Positions 11,697-23,140 of a stretch of DNA of 64,000 bases are shown here, piece by piece. Numbering within the stretch: position 1 is the first letter of the stretch; every line of letters starts with the position of its first letter. Source of the stretch: Branchiostoma lanceolatum (lineage: Eukaryota > Chordata > Leptocardii > Amphioxiformes > Branchiostomatidae); the NCBI RefSeq assembly GCF_035083965.1, contig NC_089723.1:33173193-33237192 (forward strand). Direction: 5' to 3'. The notes under the pieces were generated by a model. The model made no database searches. It saw nothing but the letters and a program-made list of their open reading frames with translations, and had not been told where the DNA came from. The position numbers and the translations under genes are program-made.

Positions 11697-14600
11697 CTAA
11701 GTCTCCATCTTCTCCGGTGGAGGCACCTCTAGTCGACGTGGCCCGTACAGAAGAACGTACGCACAGTGCCAGTCTCCTCCTCCAGACAGCTTCAACACAT
11801 CCTCTTCAGTTACAGCATACACCTTGTCATCATCGCACTTGATCCAGTCATCTGTATACATCACCATTCAGGAAAAAGGTATTAGTCAAATTGAAATAGT
11901 TATCTTTCACAAGCAGCCCAGAAAGGTGAAACACAGTATCCACAAGTTAAGAAGAACACTGCTCGAGGTATGCCTAAGGCTTGTGGTTTGCTCATTCACA
12001 TCAATTTGAAAATACTGCTTGTCAGCTCCTCTCCACAACCAAAGCTCCATTGTAATTACATGTACCTTCATTGATTAGTCATTGATTGAAATTCTAGCTT
12101 GTTAATTGTAAAAGTGCAGCTCTGATTATTCTGACCAATTCTTTACTTGAAAATTGTATTGCTAGTCAGTCAATAGAGGTTTTCAATCTCCAAAAATTGT
12201 CTTTATACTACTTTTGAATAACATTCTTCAACTGTCATCATATCATCTTTTCAATTGTGAAGCACTGACCTTCTCTCCTGATCCAGCCCACGTAGTGACC
12301 GGAGGAGCTTGACCGACCCTGGTGGGTCAGAACCGCCTGCAGGGTGTAGTAACCACTGTTGTTGGAGCCGATGTCTGTGGAGAAAGGTCCGGGATGTCAG
12401 AGAAATGCATCAGAATGTTATACACATGGTCATGTAGTATACACTTTGCCTTTAGAAGTAGATGTTGCTGTTATTTTTCTTGACATTTATTCTTAACAAG
12501 GATATATCATTTTTGGATAAAGCCATAGCCTCAGGACGTGGAATAGACCTACTGCCAATTACAGTGGCCATTTGGAATTTCCTAGGGCCAGCTCGAGGTC
12601 ATGCACCAAAACGAGGCTCCAGTTGGTTCTCCCTTCTTATAAGCCTGTATTGTAACATAGGTACTAGCATGCCATCTTTGGTGGTACTTTTCGCCCAATT
12701 GCAAGAGATGTGACAAGCTCTGATCACTACTAGTATATGGAGGATTGAAGAAGATTTATCTCATCTAGATTCTGCAAATAAAAAAAAGTGTTTTCATTCA
12801 CAGTAAAAGGAGTAGTTTCTGACCCATTTACTCTAATGTCAAATAAAAAAATTCCAGTCAGGAGTATTTACCATCAGGGAAGTCGTAAGGCTCATACTGA
12901 ACATTTTTGTTTTGCACAACCTTCTTTCCTGCTTCCTTAGCCTGGAGAGAAAAGAAGAAAAAGTTGATGACGGAACAAACACTAAACAATGCAGTCAAAA
13001 GAGATTTAAGTACATGCACTAAAAAAATACACTGAAGACAGCCGATCTTGTGAAACAAAATATGTATATCTAGCACAAATAATTCCTTTGTTTTTACAGA
13101 AAAGTGCCTCTCAAATCTCAGAGCAAGAAATTGTAAGTTAAGTCAGACCTCATATAGAACTTTAGAATGATACTGTAACATAATGATAGACAGTAGTCAA
13201 CTTGAGTACACTGAGTGTTCCATCTAAGCAAAAGGTTATTTGTAAAACTGCACGAAACAATCTTCTACCTTCTGGGCCTCTTCAACCTTCCTGTCTTCCT
13301 CCTCTTTGAACTTTGACCTGACGGGCTCCAACTTGGTCTGCAGGTCAGCTGTGCACATGTCGAACAGGTCAAGACTCATGGGGAACTTCACGTCCTGGGA
13401 GGCCAGAAAAAGTACACATGTGTGAGTTCAAGAATCATATGGAGTGTCATATCTAAACTAATCAGAGTAATCCTGTTTTGACTTTGTCTTATATTGAACT
13501 AGCTTCTGAACTGAATTGTCTTCACCTCCTTTACATATCAATTCATACTTTTGGTTTAATACCTCTCGGACTTTAGATTTTTCTCAGATAGTGGATGCTA
13601 CAAGTACATTATACTACATATATCTGAAATGTCTGACCATTTACAAAATCTATCCTGTTGCTTGAGTAACTTTTGTTTTGTGTAATCAGGGCCTGGGGCC
13701 AACCTTTTTGACTGCTGACTTCTGTAAAAGAAAGTTCTCCTCACCTTTAAGATCTTAGCATTCACATTTTCCTTCTCCTTGTAGAAGAACCTAACCATCT
13801 GGATTGTAAGGTAGGCTGGCAGACGGCGCACTTTGGACTGAAAATATAATTCAACCGTAAGCTTGCATTCGTAGAACTCTCTCAAAGAAACTGAAATAAA
13901 ATGTAAGTTTCAGATGGTTCTTAGTATTCAAAAGATAAAAAAAAGTTCATCTCCATGATAAGACAGCTGTGTGTAGAACTTACTGTTTTCTTGTATTGAG
14001 CATCCCTACCGAGGGAAGGGGACTGTTTTGTGATGATTTCTTCAAGTCGCTGTGAAGAGACAAGACATGTGAGATGATAGACAAACTGAAAGTGGTATGC
14101 TCTTTATTGAAATGTGCTATTCAGTAATATAATGAATATTACAAAACATACAATACTAAAAGAATAAGTGACAAAAATATATGCTAAAGGGATGGTCCTA
14201 TATGCCTTCTGATACCTAATTAACAATTCTATATAAAAATATTGAGAAATAAAAAAGATTGATAAACAGGAATAACAAGCTTTTAGGTACACATATGTAA
14301 AACTTACAGATTGAAGTCCTAGTTGCATGTATTTAACATCTGCAAAGAGAAATATAGAGAATGAAACAAAATCGGTGCACACTGGTAGCACAAGAACGGG
14401 CATGAAATACTAGTATTCATTAGAAAAAAGTTCTCATTGTGGCTGTGAGGGTAGTTTAGAAAGTTATACATCCATTACCAAAAACTATATATGTGTGAAA
14501 CATTCACATTACAAATGACCAGGTGAAATACATTTACAGTGTGAAATCCATGCATAAACTACTTTCTCAAAGTGTTAATATATCTCCAACTGCAATTATC

Positions 14601-17600
14601 ACCTCTTTTTTCTGTAATGCATGCAAAAATATTAGTACCTTGTGAGATGAAACAGCTAAGTTGAAAGAAAGTTTCAGAAGATGTCTTTTCCTCTTCCTCC
14701 TCAGATTCCACGCACTTCATACTGGTGATGCTGGAGTTAAGAAATTCCCAAACATTTCAAGAAGAACTTGCTCCCTTAGTTAATGTCTAAAAGCATAGAT
14801 TTTTAGTACATGTAATACTGCTTTCCACGCGAGACGGCGACTGCTGAGTGACCGCTGAGCGACTAAACAACCATTTAAAACATGACCCTCTTGCCTCAGC
14901 CAATCAGGAGCGTGTATTTCTTGTGATTATATCCACATAGTAAGGTCCCTTAGGTACCAGGGGTGGACTAACCAACGACTAAATTGACTAAGTTGGAGAT
15001 GCCCATGCACTAACACCAAATCCACATAAACTCGCCCCGCCCATCCTTTAACTATTACTTGACAGATCACTCAGTGAATTTCATATATTAGGAACAACCT
15101 CTATTAGTATTACATTTTGTGAGTTGTATTGTCTTTTAAATCCTACTTTAATGTCTTGCATCATATTCCAGTGTTGAAATCACGGGTTATGCAAATCCAA
15201 TGTTGGCCAATGTGGAAAGGGGGGCCAAAATAAATCTTTGAACACTTTAATTGTCAGCATCCATTTCTTTAGCCTGTACATGTATAACACAAACTGCAGC
15301 TGTCCGGGGATTTCTGTCCCCTCCCCGAGGTGGTTACAGGGCGGCGAGCGGTCACAGGAGGCTTGATTGAATTCAGGCTATCATTTCTTAGACATACGAG
15401 ATTCCTTAATACGTAATGAGACTATAGAAACATCATGTACATCAGAATCTGACCATATCATGTGAGAAGAACATGAATTGATAGCAGGTTACATTGTCTA
15501 AAGCACAACACTTATTTCTTCTAGATCCAAGCACAAATGAAATGATTCAGGGTCTGTCAAAGACAGGCTGAACTGATAATCAAGGATACGTAGAGACAAG
15601 TTCTCCTGAGAAGAACTGGTCCATAAACCTCTTCACTTTCCCCTGCTCAGGCACTGGAATCAGCTGGAGAACACATACATGTAAAAGAAAATATTTTAGT
15701 ACAGACTTCACCTAGATAACAATGGGATTATCGTTTTATGTCTGCACCATCTGTCATCTGTATGTGTATTTGTACATGTCTATGTATGTACATGCGTTTC
15801 TGTATATTTTTTCTGTATGTGTTTCTGTATGTGCATCTGTATGTGTACCTGTATGTTGTTTGGTATCTGTATCTATATGTGTATCTGTATGAATTTATAT
15901 GTGTTTCTGTGTGTGTTTTTTCAAATATACCTAGAGTATACTTGTTAGGGCTTCCTTCTTGAAAAGATATCTCCACACTCACCTCTGTTCCTACCCTCTC
16001 CACAGGAGGAAGTTTCTGCTGTAACATACGGACCATCTCAACCCAGCACTCATTTGCATCCTGAAACGATGGCAAAATGAACATGTATATAATTATATTC
16101 ATTGCGTGAAGAGGAACCTGTACATAGATGGTAGAATGTAATCCCCAAGAATGAGCCAGATCCTAACATCTGCTTGGAGATTAGGTAAAATGACACAAAC
16201 CCAACTTGGACAAAAATATGAAGTGTATACAGGTTGTCTTGACAAGACAATCACCCATTTTTGTAATGTGTTTTGCACTGCTGATAATGGTAGGCAGATA
16301 CAGCTAAAACAATACCTGTCCATTACAATTACATTGCAGTGGGTTAGATTCATCTGAAGTCAGTTGTCTGTCCCTACCTGCTGTCTGAAGCCGCCCTGCT
16401 CAGCCTTCTCTGCGAAGTGAGGGAAGGCCATGTGCAGAACCTGTAGCAGTACGATGGGCGTGATGGTGGCAGAGCCGCCGTCCATGCTGCCATTCAGGTC
16501 ACGGAATGCTGCCGACAAAAGCAGGCTATATCATTCCTTTGACTTTCAACAGACATGTAAATGTAGTAAGAATTAATATAGTAGAGAATACACAATATCA
16601 TTTGTAGTTCCTTTCACTTTCAATAGATAGGTACATGAAGTAAGAATAAGCATAAGAGAGATGTGCTTGTAACAGCCAGGAATACCTTTAGAAATAATGA
16701 GAATTTTACTGATGTGTCACTCTGAATGTCACTCAGTCATTACATGCTAATAAACTTTATAAAGGCACATTTCCATATCAGATCGAATGTCCGTAACCTT
16801 CTACATGTTAACTAAATTCTGTTGCTTGGATAAATACATATCATTCATGATAATGAACTGGCCTTGGAAAAGAAACTTGTCCCAGTCTTCTTCTTTGCTC
16901 TGCCATTAGCTTATGTATTCCATGTATTACAACAAACAGAAATACAAAATGGAATACAAAAGTAAGTCCTTTTGTGACACAGTGACAGTCACAGAGCTTT
17001 GTGCTACATGGATGTCATGAAAAGACAAACCAGTAGTCTGTAGAAGACAGAGGAATAATACAGTTCAATGTTCTCACCAGGATTTTTTCACAGCATAGGG
17101 GTCAGGTACAGAAGGCCAACTTAACACGGTGCAAGTCACGCATGGAGTGACCAGAGTAGGGAGTCCGGCATGTTCTCCCGGAAAATTTGTAAATTCATAA
17201 CCCAATGAGACATTATTTCATGCATTTTGAGGGATAAATTTTGTGAAGTAGAGTTTTTCCTCTGTCACAGCCTCATTCTAAAGCCAAATATGAACTTTTT
17301 ATAAGATTTATAAAGGGTCACAAGGTTTGTCCCAGAAAGAAACCCTATGCTGAAAAGGCCTGACGAGAACACTGCAGTTAAGAAAATACCACTTGTGAAC
17401 ATTTTAATAATATGAAGGTCAAACATTTTATTATAACATTTTATTACCTGCAGTGATAGACTGTGCTGCAGTTAAGTCTCCTGAACTACTCAAGCCTCCC
17501 TGGAACCTGAAAAGAGAGAGTTCTGGGTCAGGACAGATACAAGCTAGGTTCATGACAGACTTGCAATGGTGGGGCAAGTTAAAAAGATAGTGTCTTCAAT

Positions 17601-20600
17601 ACTTTGGACCTTCTTCAATGTCAGTCATATGAACGAGTTGACCATGGCAGACTACATGTCAGTAAAACTGATAAAACAACAAGTAAAAATGGGTTAAAGC
17701 CCATCGGTGAGATGTAAGATCTGTAGACTAAACATTTTTTTAAATCCTGTTACATTATTGTATTTGTGCGTTTCCTTGCAATAAGCCTTTTGGTACAAGC
17801 CTTGAAATAAAGATTATTTATTGTAAAAGTTCCTTCCTGATGTAACCAACCTTTTGAGAACCTCCTTGAGCTCAGGAACATTCCTGAGACACTGCACAGT
17901 GGCGTTCATGTAACATGTGTTCCCCAGGTTAGTCATGCCTGCTGGTAGCTCCATCTGTACAGGAACAAAACACAGGAGACTTTAAACACAGGTAATGGGG
18001 AAGACTCAATGTGAATCATACACAGTGGTAGAAATACTTTTTTTCAGTCTTCTGCAATATTGCAGAATGTCAAAATTTTTTTCTGCAATTTCAAAATATT
18101 TTCTGCAAATACACATGCCTCCATACCACAACTTTCTCAACTTAATAATGCCTACTTACTTACATTATATCTATAGCTTTGCAACATTGCTGTAATTCTT
18201 AATTCTCTCCCTCTATCTTTGATTATCACTAGCAAAGTTTTTAAGAGGAATAACATGCATGTGTGTGAAAAATATTCAAATTAATAGCGAAAATTGCAAC
18301 AGCAAAAGTATATCTATTCAATATTAATCAAATCAAATATTCATTGATCATTTCGGTATGTGTATCAAAATTAAAAACAAATTCAACAGCCTGCCTGATA
18401 AGGAGGACAAGGGAATTATATCCTTGCGAGAAATACGTGTTCTGATGCGTATTATGATTAATAAATAAGATCGCACAACCTGTGACACAGCCACGGCCCA
18501 CAGAAAACATGACGAAAACGGAGAAAAAAATGTAAAATTCAAAATAAAACGCCTGTACGCAAACCTTGGCCTCTGTGTAGTTTTTTGTATAAATCTGAAA
18601 CATTGCTATCGGTTTCAAACATCGGACTCCGACTTCGGACATTCGGGGAGACTCCAGATCGACGGCCCTGCGATGTTAGTTTTTCACGTGGGTGCCCCCC
18701 TCCCCACTGTGTCGGCACAGGAGAAAATGTTCCGCCTTTTCCACACAAGACGGTGCTCAATGTCTATCCGAGTAGTTCTCAACTTCATCGCTGCCATCTG
18801 GGCGTCAAGGACCACGGGCTAATGTAGTGGCCACAGTTTCGTCCCTTCTGTCATCGCGCCCATGCCCCGAGTTCCGGCTCTGAAGAAATCGCAGCTTGCG
18901 ACATACATGTTTACGCTGGAAACATCCGGGAATTGTTTTGCCGACCCCGAGATCGTGACCGCGGAGATTAGCGAGAGTTGACGGAAATGCACGAATTTGA
19001 CATTTTCTCACACGATTCGTCCCCGAAGTTATCACGGAAAGTGTCGAAACCCCCCGAAAAAAAACTGACCTCAAGTAGCACCAGGCAGTCGGAACGCACC
19101 GAAACGCCACCATCTCGCGCGGCGCTGTGGGATTCAGTTTATTTACAGCGCCGCTAGTTTGCTTAGTACTAGTAAGTCTATATAATGTCCTGAATTGAGA
19201 GCCATTGAATCCAGAGTCTGATTTTTTGTCTTCTGCAAAATTGCAGATTGTTTAATTTTTCTTCTGCAATTTTGAAAATCTTTATGCAATTTGCAGATTG
19301 CAGACGGGTATTTCGAACGCTGCATACATAAAAGAAACAAACACAAGGAAAATGGCTTTTGATGTAAAATTGAAACCAGTATTGTAGATAGTCCTGACTT
19401 GAGCTTTTTTGCATGTAGACATACAAGAAAGCCACAAAATGTTTTATGTGTCCTTACACATCAATGTATAGCAAAACTTACAACAATTTCAAGATAAACA
19501 GGAGGGCAAGAAAGAGTGCTACATATTGAACTGTGTGTCTTACATGTACAGGTCTTGCAAAGTACTGATAACTTCAAACTTACAGCTTTGTTGAGTTCAG
19601 CTTCCGACATGTCTTCTACAAACTTGGGCCTTTCCACTGGTTCTTGTGGGAGGGCATCTGCAGTGCCCATCATCATCAAGGTAACACCCTGAAGGACAAA
19701 TGGTCACACTTAACATTCAGCGTTTAGAATTTGAGCATCTCAAAATACAGTCACAACAATGACCCGAATAGACTAGAGCATATCAAGTGAGCTTGGTTAA
19801 AAATCCAACGAAACAAACAGCAATTATGTAGGTTTTCAAAAGCCAAACATAATGAATCTATACCATTTCATAGTTAGACAATTCCTACACATTATTGTAC
19901 ACTAGATAATCTGCTGTACTCACATTCTTCAGTCCTTTAAGGGTCTCCCATCCCTCATCCTGGAAGAGAATACGGCGAAAGGATTAGTATCTTCGTTTAA
20001 CCATGTTGGGAAATATGGAATTCTGTGCATTGGTAATTCATTAAGTCTTAGCCCATGCCATTATTTCTGAATTCCATGTACAGTAGTCAAATGTTAGAGA
20101 TAGAGTACTAGTAGTAAAACTGGCATTGATTTGATACACCGATTACTGTAAATTACCAGAAGCCTCCACTTTAAACTCATCCAAAGTAGAACCTAAGGTA
20201 GAAAATGCAATCTATGCCAGTACATAACATGCAACTGCAAAAAAAACAACGGTTGAACAGGTCAAAGACACTAACTCCTAAATAATGGTCATATGTAAAT
20301 GTCAACGATACGCATTAAGCCAAATGGAGATAGGGCTCTAGATTGTTAGCCTGAGTGTCATCCTGTTTAGTTCCAGGCTCTACCCTCATATCTTCATTCA
20401 TACATGGTGAAGGTAGAGCCTGGAACTAAGGTGCGCTTTAGACCTACGATGTTATACAGTCGTGCGATCATCGTCGTGGGCGACGGTTTTCTTTAGACAC
20501 ACGGTCAGGAAATATCACGGGACCCCCGCGGCGCAGAATTCCATTGATGTGCGCGTGTGACCCAAAGTGACCTCATGTGCTCAAATTCAAAATTGCGGGG

Positions 20601-22292
20601 GAACCGCTTGTTTTTGTCACGCAAAAGATGAAGCTTTTACTGACTTTGCAACAACTGTTGCCCTGTAGATGAGACGTTGAGAACGGTGCTCAACAAAGCA
20701 AGAGATTGAGGCTGGTACAGAGACTAGACGGACGGGATCATTTAACCCGAGTTCGTGGCCGCCGCCGGGGATGTCCCGGGGATCGAGGAATAGGGGCATA
20801 CTAGAGAAGTAGCCACTGGTAGCAGGGCGTCGCGCCGGAATAACCGGTTTCGGATGAGAAAAAAATGTTTCCATTGCTGACTGCATGCATATTTACAAAG
20901 AAAACGATAGAAACTTTCATTCCCGGACAGGAAACAGCACGCTGTAGGCTTATTAGCATATCACCCACTTCCGTCGCCGGAGACGGTTCTTCTTTAGACG
21001 GGAAAAAAAACAGCCACAGGCCCCCCGCTGAACGTCGTACGACTGGGTCCGAGGTGGTCGCATGACAATTCGAGGATTTCCCGTTTATTACCATCGCACG
21101 ATTGTTTTGATCGTCTTTAGACGGCCAAAAAATACCGCCGCCGGCGACGTCGCCCACGACGATGATTGCACGGCTGTAAAATGCCGTAGGTCTAAAGAGG
21201 CCCTAAACAGGATGACTCTCAGTCAGGCTACTAGATGGTGTCCAGTAGTAAACAAAAGGACCTTGTGTACGTTTGTGGTTATGTTAAGCACAAATGAGCT
21301 ACAAAAACAGAATTCTACCTTCAGAGTGGACCCCTTCAACATGACCTTCTGTCTGTCAGGCTGAACCCCCGACAGGGCGAACAGCTGAGCCTTGAACACC
21401 TCTGGAGGCTCATCGGTGTCAAGGTCAATGTCGTCAAACTTCTGCTTCTGCCACTTCACTTTCACTGACGAAGAAAAAGGACATTAAGTCATGATAAAGA
21501 TCTTGATCAATGTCTGGTGCTACGGATGATACATTGCTTTATACTCTTTGTTCTATTTAACCCCACCCACGCATCTAAGTGAGGGCATGTTTTATGCATT
21601 TGATGAAGTAAACTAGGGGCCCAAAATTATCATTCAGTATTGGGCCGTTTCGGCACCTTGACAGTTCAGCCCCCATCATCAGGACTTTTTGGCACCAGCC
21701 ACCAGGCCTAAAATGACTCTGGTTGTTACAGTTAAGCGTTGATCTGTCCTGGACCTGGTGCTGAATAATCAAGATTCTAGGGGTGGAACTTTCCAGGTGA
21801 CAAAACATCTGGGAGTCAAATCATTCACACACAATACTGAGCATGAATCGATATTAAGAGTTTTTATGGGTCCAAACGCGCTAGGAAGGATGACTAGTCA
21901 AGTGAACTTTATTGCTCAACATGACTTGAGTTTTTCCTGTGGATTTCTCTATAATCACTGACAGAAAAAAATAAATAGATAAATTACTTAATTCATTGAA
22001 GTAAAACTGATCCCTCCATGCAATTGATGATTCTAACTTTTACTGCGGATTATTGACATAAATATTGAAGAGTAATCTTCATTTTCTCAGTCGGTGAGAC
22101 ACTGTGCTCCACATTCAATCTATGCCCCCCTCCCCCATACAACACAACGACACACAACGTGCATCAAAACTAGGCCAAACACTTCAAATTTCCGCACGGT
22201 TAAGTTCCTACATTCCTTCGCAGTTAACTCGACAAGACAGCTTTCTACAAATTTTTCAAACAGTTAAATAACTCACCTTTGTACACAGGCAT
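11697..22292 (-). CDS. USP14: Ubiquitin carboxyl-terminal hydrolase 14 (proteasome-bound deubiquitinase)
   Basis: There are 17 coding exons on the minus strand: 22277-22292 (ATG), 21319-21464, 19924-19959, 19584-19688, 17851-17954, 17448-17506, 16378-16508, 15983-16060, 15590-15663, 14639-14721, 14308-14339, 13984-14049, 13745-13837, 13269-13394, 12872-12941, 12270-12374 and 11697-11851 (stop TAG). They total 1479 bases, 492 residues (human 494). An N-terminal ubiquitin-like domain (residues 1 to about 80) is followed by the USP catalytic domain with the Cys box [16 protein letters not shown] (nucleophile C115), the QDANECW motif, [17 protein letters not shown], and the His box [13 protein letters not shown] (H433), then CDDDKV and [16 protein letters not shown]14 binds the 19S subunit Rpn1/PSMD2, trims ubiquitin chains and tunes degradation. 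The first exon is only 16 bases, but its MPVYK|VKVKW junction matches the family. Introns 2-4 carry CpG-rich inserts. Two TCGCGA-type motifs lie just upstream. Confidence 0.97.
15270..15380. repeat. TAGYCTG-ended MITE, copy 2
   Basis: This is the second copy of the 1188-1299 element, sharing the same core and the same CAGGCTA end. It is in USP14 intron 9 and lacks the short internal segment present in copy 1. Confidence 0.65.
15738..15925. repeat. Degenerate tandem repeat, 6/12-bp TGTATCTGTATG-type units
   Basis: About 185 bp of imperfect TCTGTATGTGTT/TATCTGTATGTG units lie in USP14 intron 8, just downstream (on the minus strand) of exon 8. The repeat opens long frames on both strands (for example tyrosine/threonine/arginine-rich on minus), which I treat as artefacts. 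Confidence 0.8.
18045..19310. repeat. CpG-rich block flanked by direct repeats in USP14 intron 4
   Basis: Two direct repeats of about 65-75 bp, rich in TTCTGCAAT..TGCAG (about 18048-18115 and 19228-19300), bracket roughly 1.1 kb. The inner part, about 18585-19150, is visibly richer in CpG and GC than the intron around it. On the minus strand an open frame of 102 codons starts at 19113 after GCGCCGCGCGAG, but no domain is recognisable. It could be an inserted element, or an alternative promoter/first exon. Confidence 0.5.
20347..21230. mobile_element. TAGCCTGAGTGTCATCCT hairpin MITE split by a nested insertion
   Basis: The left tip TAGCCTGAGTGTCATCCTGT (20347 on) and the right tip ending AGTCAGGCTA (21230) are inverted. 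The stem GTTCCAGGCTCTACC / GGTAGAGCCTGGAAC is intact at 20369-20426. The right arm is interrupted at 20427 by a 774-bp insert and resumes at 21204. The uninterrupted relative at 34357-34441 shows the original form. The whole structure lies in USP14 intron 2. Confidence 0.75.
20430..21203. mobile_element. Non-autonomous Harbinger-like element, nested
   Basis: This 774-bp CpG-rich element is flanked on both sides by TAA. The ends are GGTGCGCTTTAGACCTACG on the left and the inverse of GGGCCTCTTTAGACCTACGG on the right, with similarity continuing about 55 bp inward (ATCATCGTCGTGGGCGACG). TTTAGAC recurs internally at about 20493, 20994 and 21116. A 3-bp TAA target duplication with GG-starting ends fits PIF/Harbinger. 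It has no transposase frame. Confidence 0.7.
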
Positions 22293-22356
22293 GCTGGCTG
22301 ACTTTTCAAAATTTGCGAAAAATTATAGTCCCCGAAGCGCATGCACCAAGTGAAGA

Positions 22357-22384
22357 TCTCGCGAGTCGCGCGTATATCGCGAGA
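22357..22384. promoter_or_regulatory. USP14 promoter TCTCGCGAG-type motifs
   Basis: Two close matches to the TCTCGCGAGA element, TCTCGCGAGT (22357-22366) and TCGCGAGA (22377-22384), lie 65-92 bases upstream of the USP14 start codon. No TATA box is apparent. The same element is perfect in the NDUFS5/BAG2 promoter. Confidence 0.55.
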
Positions 22385-22392
22385 TTACGCAC

Positions 22393-22799
22393 ACCTTTCG
22401 GAAGAAGCCACTATTTTGTAGGAAAGCAATTATTCTACCTGCTGTTTTTGCCATGAAGAAACTTCCACAATTCGAACGCACATAATAATACAACAATATA
22501 AATGATTTGATAATTCCAATTTTAGCATTTAGGACAATAATAAAGCGTACTCTATTGATTTGTATAGTTTTGCCTTGACCTCTGAACTCTCTGACTGTGA
22601 TTTTGAGTTTTGTTGATCAGAATGTATATTAGTATATTTATTTTGTCGTATATTTCAGTTACTGTCCTTTTGCTGTTTTATTTCATGTTTGTGCTACAGG
22701 AAGAATCTTGCTGTATCATTTATTGAGACCTTATTAAACCAAACCAAAAGGACAACACCCACATAAAAAAGTGCGACCGTCCGAAGCTGAGCGGCCCTT
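22393..22799. other. USP14-RAB23 intergenic spacer
   Basis: This is AT-rich spacer. A retroposon-like tail (TTATTAAACCAAACCAAAAGG) ends near 22750. I see no gene. Confidence 0.4.
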
Positions 22800-22806
22800 A
22801 GTGCTA

Positions 22807-22816
22807 GTCACGTGAC
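22807..22816. promoter_or_regulatory. GTCACGTGAC palindrome (USF/TFEB-type E-box)
   Basis: A perfect 10-bp palindrome lies about 100-300 bp upstream of the proposed RAB23 5'UTR exon. In vertebrates GTCACGTGAC is the CLEAR-box consensus for TFEB/MITF factors and also binds USF. Function here is inferred. Confidence 0.4.
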
Positions 22817-22899
22817 TTAGGTACACCGAGAAAAATTCAGATCGTGAGCTGGGAAGTCAAGCAGATCCTCACTGTTTCAACTCTTTTGTCGTGCCATTT

Positions 22900-23140
22900 G
22901 GTAGCATTTCAGGTCACATTTACATTCCTTAGTCTTACTTTAGATAGAGGAGAGTGTATTTAGCGTAGTTCTAGTGAAACGTTTGCCTGGAGAAGAGAGA
23001 ATCGGAACCGGGAAAGTGCGGGCGAAGTTGTGTCAGTGCAGTGCCCTCCGCCTGCGCTGTCGGTCGGTCGGACTTGAGTGAAGGAAGACCTGCGTCTGGG
23101 GACAGAGCGTGACGGAAGTTTGCAGAATATCTTTCATCTG
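22900..23140 (+). other. RAB23: Probable RAB23 non-coding first exon
   Basis: GC-rich, CpG-containing sequence ends in CATCTG|GTAAGT, a near-consensus donor at 23140/23141. The RAB23 start-codon exon is preceded by an acceptor (GTTGCTCCAG, 33748) with 62 non-coding bases before the ATG, so an upstream non-coding exon must exist. This is the best candidate I can see and would give a 10.6-kb first intron. The 5' limit is a guess. Confidence 0.5.

Noticed and set aside
15728-16102. 124-codon minus frame as one protein
   Set aside because: Only the part at 15983-16060 is real (USP14 exon 8); the rest is readthrough into a tandem repeat.
18805-19113. 102-codon minus frame in the CpG-rich block as a gene
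   Set aside because: Basic, low-information sequence with no domain; kept only as part of the unexplained block.
20801-21364. 118-codon minus frame and 100-codon plus frame in the nested element as transposase remnants
   Set aside because: They lie across the inverted ends and show no DDE or Myb/SANT-like features.
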